A DNA stretch of 24,181 nt from JAQBDA01 sp041301185 (GTDB lineage: Bacteria > Chloroflexota > Anaerolineae > Anaerolineales > UBA4823): positions 1 to 24,181 of the forward strand of contig JBFYSV010000140.1 in the NCBI GenBank assembly GCA_041301185.1. Direction: 5' to 3'. Both the position numbers and the translations under genes were made by a program. Every line of letters begins with the position of its first letter. Position 1 is the first letter of the stretch. A model generated the notes under the pieces. It did not search any database, was not told the origin of the DNA, and saw nothing but the letters and a program-made list of their open reading frames with translations. Positions 22,608 to 24,181 of the stretch are shown piece by piece.

Positions 22608-24181
22608 CTAAGTCTCTTCCTGGACACCTTCTTGAACTGTGCGGTTTCGCCCTGATTGCTTGGCAAGATACAAGGCCTGGTCGGCTCTTTCGATCAGGGT
22701 TTCCAGGGTTTCTGAGGTGTGCTTGAGGCCGGCTATGCCAATGCTGACCGTGATCCTGACCGGCTCATTTTCAGTAGGGAAAATCACCTGGGCAATATTG
22801 CGCCGCAAACGCTCCGCTGCCTGGTAGGCATTGAACAGGTCTGTCTCTGGCAACAGGGCGATAAACTCGTCCCCACCGTAACGCCCTGGCAGGTCTACCT
22901 GGCGAAGCTGGTGCTCAATTTGAGAGGCCACACCTGCCAGTACCTGGTCGCCGATCAGGTGACCCTGGGTATCGTTCACCTGTTTGAATAAATCAATATC
23001 GATCATCATCGCCGTCAGTGGGCGGTTGAAGCGATTGGCGCGCTCAACTTCTCGGCGCCCCAGCTCGAAGAAGCCTCGCCGATTGTATAGCTCGGTCAGG
23101 GGATCGGTGATTGCCTGTTTCTGCACTTCGCTATATAACTGGGCGTTATGGATTGCGGTGGTTGCTGTGGCTGCAAAACTCACCAATAGCTGCAAATCTG
23201 CCTCGGTGAAGGCGTAGCGGCGATAGGCATCCAGCGAGATCGCGCCCAAGGTGCGCCCGCCTAAGATCAAGGGGGCGATGATCATGGAGGAGATCGCGCG
23301 GATCTCGGGAATATCGCCTCCATAGCGAGTATCCGGGTCCGCGTGGGCGTCGTGGATCAGCAGGGGTCGGCGCTCTCGTACCGCGCTGGCAGTAAAGCTG
23401 GCGCTATCCGTCGGGTTGAAGGTGCGGATGCGGGGATCGGTGTACCCCTGGACGGCGCGCAGCTGGAGTTGCCCGGTGTCACGCGCCACCAGGTGCAGGG
23501 TGCCTTTCTCTGCGGCAGGAATAGCGCTGATCGCCGCATCCAGGATTTGCCCCAGCAGAACTTCCAGATCCAGGGTAGTCAGCAGAGCGACGGTGGCTTT
23601 TTGTAACGCGGATAGCTCTTGCGTGCGATGTTGCAGGGCGTCCAGGGCGCGATACTTGGCTATCGCCAGGGCAAGCTGCCCGGTTGCCTGTTCTGCCAGG
23701 TTAATTTCTCGTTCGCTAAACGAATGCTCGGTTTTGTTTGAGAGTAACACCACGCCGGTTTTTTGATTATCGGCAACCAGCGGGATAGCCAATAAAGACT
23801 TGATCTGCAGTTGGGTGGAGAGACGTTGGCTGATATACGGAGAATTGCTGGTGTTGCTGACTTCCAGAGTGCGGGCAGAGTTGAGCACCGACGCAACCAG
23901 CGGGAGGTCATTGGGCTCAAAGCGCAACGACCGGTAGACCTGGCGCAGGGGGCCGTAGGCTGCTGCGGGTATCATCTGCTTGCGAACCGATTCCCAAAGA
24001 ATGATCAGGACGCTATCAGCCTCCAGCAATTTACCCAGGTACTCAACCAGCGACTGCAGCATTTCCTGGAACTCCTGGGTCTTCATGGTGGTACGTGTGA
24101 TTTCATTGAGCAGGCTCAGATATCGCTCTCGTACGCGCAGCTCGGTTTCCCGGCGCTCTGTCTCTCGCTGGTACGACTTAT
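22608..24181 (-). CDS. GAF-GAF-GGDEF diguanylate cyclase, N-terminus outside window
   Basis: The frame is open from the right edge: the codons before the internal Met at 24086 encode a charged coiled-coil-like linker (SYQRETERRETELRVRERYL), so the real N-terminus, probably with more sensor domains, lies beyond base 24181. Counting from that Met, a GAF domain spans about 5-145, a second about 160-318, and GGDEF about 325-490. The cyclase domain is intact: DIDLFKQVNDTQGH metal and substrate motif, GGDEF (404-408), and an RxxD inhibitory site (RQVD, 395-398) five residues before it. It should make c-di-GMP from two GTP, with product feedback inhibition, in response to ligands of the GAF domains. 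It ends at 22608, convergent with the tRNA. Family assignment is firm. Confidence 0.93.
   Translation of the reverse strand, partial: KSYQRETERRETELRVRERYLSLLNEITRTTMKTQEFQEMLQSLVEYLGKLLEADSVLIILWESVRKQMIPAAAYGPLRQVYRSLRFEPNDLPLVASVLNSARTLEVSNTSNSPYISQRLSTQLQIKSLLAIPLVADNQKTGVVLLSNKTEHSFSEREINLAEQATGQLALAIAKYRALDALQHRTQELSALQKATVALLTTLDLEVLLGQILDAAISAIPAAEKGTLHLVARDTGQLQLRAVQGYTDPRIRTFNPTDSASFTASAVRERRPLLIHDAHADPDTRYGGDIPEIRAISSMIIAPLILGGRTLGAISLDAYRRYAFTEADLQLLVSFAATATTAIHNAQLYSEVQKQAITDPLTELYNRRGFFELGRREVERANRFNRPLTAMMIDIDLFKQVNDTQGHLIGDQVLAGVASQIEHQLRQVDLPGRYGGDEFIALLPETDLFNAYQAAERLRRNIAQVIFPTENEPVRITVSIGIAGLKHTSETLETLIERADQALYLAKQSGRNRTVQEGVQEET

Noticed and set aside
1..24181. CRISPR array, prophage, toxin-antitoxin or restriction system
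   Set aside because: No spaced direct repeats, no phage or nuclease/methylase motifs and no small paired toxin-like genes were seen.

Overview
The window looks like a chromosomal segment of an Anaerolineae-like Chloroflexota bacterium. This is inferred from gene content, not from a marker gene: DUF3048 and other lipoproteins with Thr/Pro linkers, a small membrane protein with a Cys4 run, very large multi-GAF histidine kinases, and a DUF4388 protein next to a conservon-type small GTPase. No rRNA, CRISPR array, phage gene or transposase is visible. Both edges cut genes: a DUF3048 lipoprotein on the left and a GAF-GAF-GGDEF protein on the right.

Layout. (1) 1-2917: a truncated DUF3048 lipoprotein (-), then three plus-strand membrane-protein genes (DUF2085, DUF4126, a 58-residue Cys-rich single-pass protein), closed by a hairpin shared with the converging gene. 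(2) 2950-8652 (-): a thiamine salvage unit. A consensus promoter and a TPP riboswitch with a terminator platform lead into thiamine pyrophosphokinase, then a thiamine-type binding lipoprotein, a fused double permease and an ATPase. A two-domain rhodanese-type sulfurtransferase lies downstream. (3) 8683-22330 (-): a block of nine signalling-related genes. In transcription order these are a DUF4388 protein, a CvnD-like GTPase, an alpha/beta hydrolase, a V4R protein, a left-handed beta-helix protein, a REC-degenerate GGDEF regulator, a 2342-residue histidine kinase with about ten GAF domains, a single-domain receiver, and a second alpha/beta hydrolase whose nucleophile serine is a glycine. A 92-bp MITE-like element with a 7-bp direct repeat at each end sits in the middle of this block. 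(4) 22429-24181: tRNA-Asn(GUU) behind a perfect sigma-70 promoter (+), then the 3' part of a GAF-GAF-GGDEF gene with intact catalytic and inhibitory motifs (-).

How the genes work together. The thiamine genes form a classic TPP-repressed uptake and phosphorylation pathway. The signalling block reads like a variant of the actinobacterial conservon (sensor kinase plus CvnD GTPase), but DUF4388 with a winged helix replaces the Roadblock/DUF742 partners, and V4R, beta-helix and paired hydrolase-fold proteins are added. Its members are closely spaced or overlapping and all on one strand, so joint function is likely. The actual signal and output are not visible from sequence. This block, with its pair of one intact and one nucleophile-less hydrolase, is the best candidate for an undescribed system here.
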